Shown: positions 61,855 through 64,000 of the stretch, piece after piece | Position numbering within the stretch: position 1 is the first letter of the stretch | How the letters are laid out: each line of letters begins with the position of its first letter | Source: Hoskinsella mucinilytica | Lineage (GTDB): Bacteria > Bacillota_I > Bacilli_A > Erysipelotrichales > Erysipelotrichaceae | DNA: 64,000 bases | Direction: 5' to 3' | NCBI RefSeq assembly: GCF_045223415.1 | Contig: NZ_JBEQZJ010000007.1 | Span: 33,548-97,547 of the forward strand | Program-made: the position numbers and the translations under genes | The notes under the pieces: model-generated | Databases searched by the model: none | The model's input: the letters and a program-made list of their open reading frames with translations, nothing else | What the model was told of the DNA's origin: nothing

Positions 61855-62535
61855 ATGAAAATACTATTGATAGAAGACAATAAAGATTTAGCAACGTCTT
61901 TAAAAAAGGGTCTTGAAGAACGAGGCTATCAGGTAGATATAACCTATGATGGAAATGATGGTGAAGAAAAGGCATTTGTGAATGCTTATGATTGCATCTT
62001 ACTGGATTTGAATCTTCCCAAAAAAGACGGCTTAGATATCTTATCTTTCTTACGTAGCCACAGTGTCGAAACTCCTGTTTTGATCATCAGCGCTAGAGAT
62101 CGTGTGGAAGAAAAAGTAAAGGGACTCAATCTCGGTGCTGATGATTATCTGACAAAACCATTTCAAATGAGTGAATTACACGCAAGGATACAAACCTTGA
62201 TTCGCCGTTTTCATGGTCGTAGCCAACCCATGATTCAAATAGATGACTTAATGATCGATCCAATGAATCGATCGGTTTCTATCAATGAAAAGGTTGTCCC
62301 TTTATCTGTGAAAGAATATGATATATTAGAATACATTGCACAAAAATATCCTAGAACTGTGAGTGCAGAAGAAATTGTTGAGCATATCTATGATGATGAA
62401 TTAGATCCTCGATCTTCAGTTTTAAGAGTACATATGATCAAGTTAAGAAAGAAGCTTAGGGAAGCTACAGAGCGTGATATTTTAATGACAAGAAGAGGAA
62501 TTGGATATTATATCTCATGCAAAGAAAAAGAATAA
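61855..62535 (+). CDS. OmpR/PhoB-type response regulator
   Basis: The 226-residue regulator has a receiver with acceptor Asp51 (CILLDLNLPKKDG), Lys in YLTKPF, and an OmpR winged helix ending VLRVHMIKLRKKLREA and RRGIGYYI. AAGGGGTGAT supports ATG 61855. It overlaps the kinase gene by 19 bases. It most probably controls the lipoprotein-ABC operon just upstream, whose promoter carries a long palindrome. Confidence 0.96.
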   Translation: MKILLIEDNKDLATSLKKGLEERGYQVDITYDGNDGEEKAFVNAYDCILLDLNLPKKDGLDILSFLRSHSVETPVLIISARDRVEEKVKGLNLGADDYLTKPFQMSELHARIQTLIRRFHGRSQPMIQIDDLMIDPMNRSVSINEKVVPLSVKEYDILEYIAQKYPRTVSAEEIVEHIYDDELDPRSSVLRVHMIKLRKKLREATERDILMTRRGIGYYISCKEKE

Positions 62536-63581
62536 AACAAACAATCGCAATCATCCTCTATGCAACTTCCTTATTTACTCTTTTTATGTTAGGTAGTATA
62601 TATTATCAAAAACAATCCATTCGGGTCATGAAAGATCAGTTTGATTTGCAAGAGAGCGTCAATGATACAAGACTTGATTGGACAAGTGATGATAAAACAA
62701 ATGCAATACGATTCGATCATATCTATCAAGGCTATCAATCAAATTTTTCTTATTTTCAAACTTCTTTTTATGTCATGTTATTAATACAAGGATTATTGGC
62801 TACGTGCATTCTATGGTTTTATTTACATTCTTTACAGAAGAAAGAGTTAAAAGAGATTATGATGGACTTAGATTCTATAGATGAGGAATTCACTATATCG
62901 GATCATGATTTGAATGAGGTATATCAGCGACTACAGAAACGATTTGAAGATCATATCAATGACTATAAGCGACTAAACGCCTTTTTATCACATGAACAAA
63001 AAAATGCACTTGCAACGTTAAGAACACGATTAGAGGTAGATCATCAAACGCAATATTTATCACAGTTAGATCATGTTACAAATTGTATCAACGATGTTTT
63101 GACTTTAGGAGAACATTATGATGAAGAAACCAATATCATAGATGTCGCATTGATTTGTGCAGAAGTATATGATTATTATAAAGAAAGTTATGAGAAGCTT
63201 AATTTTTATTTGGCTGAAGAGGATCAAACTGAGATTTTAGGAAAAGAACGATGGATTCAAAGAGCCATTAGTAATCTAATCGATAATGCAATTAAATATG
63301 GAAAGGGAAACTCTATTGAAATTAGTGTAAGAAATAAAAGAAATAGCGTCATTATCTTAGTAGAGGATCATGGAATCGGGATACCAGATTCAGAAAAGGA
63401 ACAAATCTTTGATATGAATTATCGTATCAAGGAACTAAAATCCGATGGATATGGTATTGGACTGAGCTTGGTTCATCATGTCTGTGATTTATGCCATGGA
63501 TATGCTTATGTAGAAAGTGAGGTCGGAAAAGGAACTAGATTTTATTTAAGTTTTCCGGCATATATCCGCAAGAATTCTTAA
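62517..63581 (+). CDS. Sensor histidine kinase
   Basis: The 354-residue kinase has two membrane helices (about 9-29 and 82-104) around a 50-residue extracellular loop, a DHp helix with acceptor His159 in FLSHEQKNALATLRT, and a HATPase with NLIDNAIKYGKG, VEDHGIGIPD and GYGIGLSLV. The acceptor context SHEQKN differs from the common SHELRTP, which is typical of small kinases linked to MacB-type exporters. It pairs with the regulator it overlaps. Confidence 0.94.
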   Translation: MQRKRIKQTIAIILYATSLFTLFMLGSIYYQKQSIRVMKDQFDLQESVNDTRLDWTSDDKTNAIRFDHIYQGYQSNFSYFQTSFYVMLLIQGLLATCILWFYLHSLQKKELKEIMMDLDSIDEEFTISDHDLNEVYQRLQKRFEDHINDYKRLNAFLSHEQKNALATLRTRLEVDHQTQYLSQLDHVTNCINDVLTLGEHYDEETNIIDVALICAEVYDYYKESYEKLNFYLAEEDQTEILGKERWIQRAISNLIDNAIKYGKGNSIEISVRNKRNSVIILVEDHGIGIPDSEKEQIFDMNYRIKELKSDGYGIGLSLVHHVCDLCHGYAYVESEVGKGTRFYLSFPAYIRKNS

Positions 63582-63748
63582 ATCCGATACATGATGATTT
63601 AGTCTTTCAATTGAATGAAAAAAAACAAAAATTTCCAATTTCTCAAAATATTTAAATAAAATTTAGGATTTTCACCTCTGTTTTACGTATGTAGATAAGT
63701 AAGGGCCATTTCTATATAGTGAGCCTAGAAAGATACGAGGTGAAACCA

Positions 63749-64000
63749 TTGGAAAAAATTGTAGAATCAAAGAAACAAAAAGTAAGTTTTCAAAATGATG
63801 TATTATTTAAGCATTTTTTCATCGGCATGGATGAGGATTCTATCTTTTTGCGACATACGGTGATTAGTTTAACAACAAAAATCCTTCCGAAAAGAACCGA
63901 AGTATGTAATCCGGAAATGATACCTAAACAAGAAGGCAACAAACGTATCATCATGGATATTCATTTAAGAGATGAAGAAATGAGAGAGTATAATATTGAG
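63749..64000 (+). CDS. Rpn-family PD-(D/E)XK nuclease (5' end only)
   Basis: An open frame from TTG 63749, with GAGGTG six bases upstream, runs through the window end. The 84 visible residues contain NDVLFKHFF, then CNPEMIPKQEGNKRIIMDIHL and EYNIE, matching the Rpn (recombination-promoting nuclease / putative transposase) pattern of a PD-(D/E)XK fold: Asp in MDIHL and the following Glu of the NIE segment are catalytic. Members are often multi-copy and linked to recombination or phage defence. The preceding 63582-63748 is AT-rich with nothing else recognised. Confidence 0.82.
   Translation, partial: MEKIVESKKQKVSFQNDVLFKHFFIGMDEDSIFLRHTVISLTTKILPKRTEVCNPEMIPKQEGNKRIIMDIHLRDEEMREYNIE

Overview
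The window comes from a low-GC, Gram-positive gut-type Firmicute (Bacillota). The gene mix fits the Erysipelotrichia best: modular surface proteins, PTS with GH1/GH4/GH13 sugar enzymes, ECF transporters, AAGGAGG-type ribosome binding sites and CcpA-like operators. That placement is an inference from gene content, not from a marker gene. TGA is an ordinary stop codon here and Trp is TGG. Apart from riboswitches and one tRNA-Asn, the sequence is densely packed protein-coding DNA with clear intrinsic terminators.

Layout. 1-2.5 kb: tail of a GH1 6-phospho-beta-glucosidase, a Cys-rich small protein and a GH13 alpha-glucosidase. 2.5-6.5 kb: MoxR ATPase / DUF58 / transglutaminase-like membrane protein operon. 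6.5-11.7 kb: FlK-like thioesterase, a manganese-catalase-like protein that has lost most metal ligands, a membrane protein, deoC, a Cys-containing hypothetical and a CorC/HlyC-type protein. 11.8-14.4 kb: a small accessory patch with three HTH proteins, a secreted protein behind a leader hairpin and a 50-residue membrane peptide. 14.6-15.1 kb: tRNA-Asn and an ArsR repressor.

15.2-20.5 kb is a cobalamin-riboswitch-controlled corrinoid uptake operon. Two surface proteins look like the separated alpha (alpha/alpha-barrel) and beta (DUF4430) halves of a transcobalamin-like binder, followed by EcfT, a fused double ATPase and an S component. 20.5-23.3 kb is a GntR(YtrA)-ABC operon whose permease carries one in-frame TGA.

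23.8-38.7 kb is a large surface-protein cluster: a 2063-residue CBM32/GH36-like glycosidase with a PDTGD anchor, and three modular adhesin-like proteins that share domains. Two of these sit behind duplicated promoter/leader segments with cre-like sites and an orphan Shine-Dalgarno. A LytS-type kinase and a SARP-like response regulator follow directly.

41-45.4 kb: M32 carboxypeptidase, a TPP riboswitch driving a HAD phosphatase and thiD, and alanine dehydrogenase. 45.4-49.9 kb: an ABC exporter and an EAL phosphodiesterase with a dead GGDEF. 50-55.7 kb: an alpha-glucoside PTS operon (EIICB, unknown membrane protein, GH4 phospho-alpha-glucosidase, EIIA) and two overlapping RpiR regulators. 56-58 kb: a membrane GDPD. 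58.2-63.6 kb: a 62-residue lipoprotein, a permease/ATPase/permease ABC system and a two-component pair. The window ends inside an Rpn-family nuclease gene.
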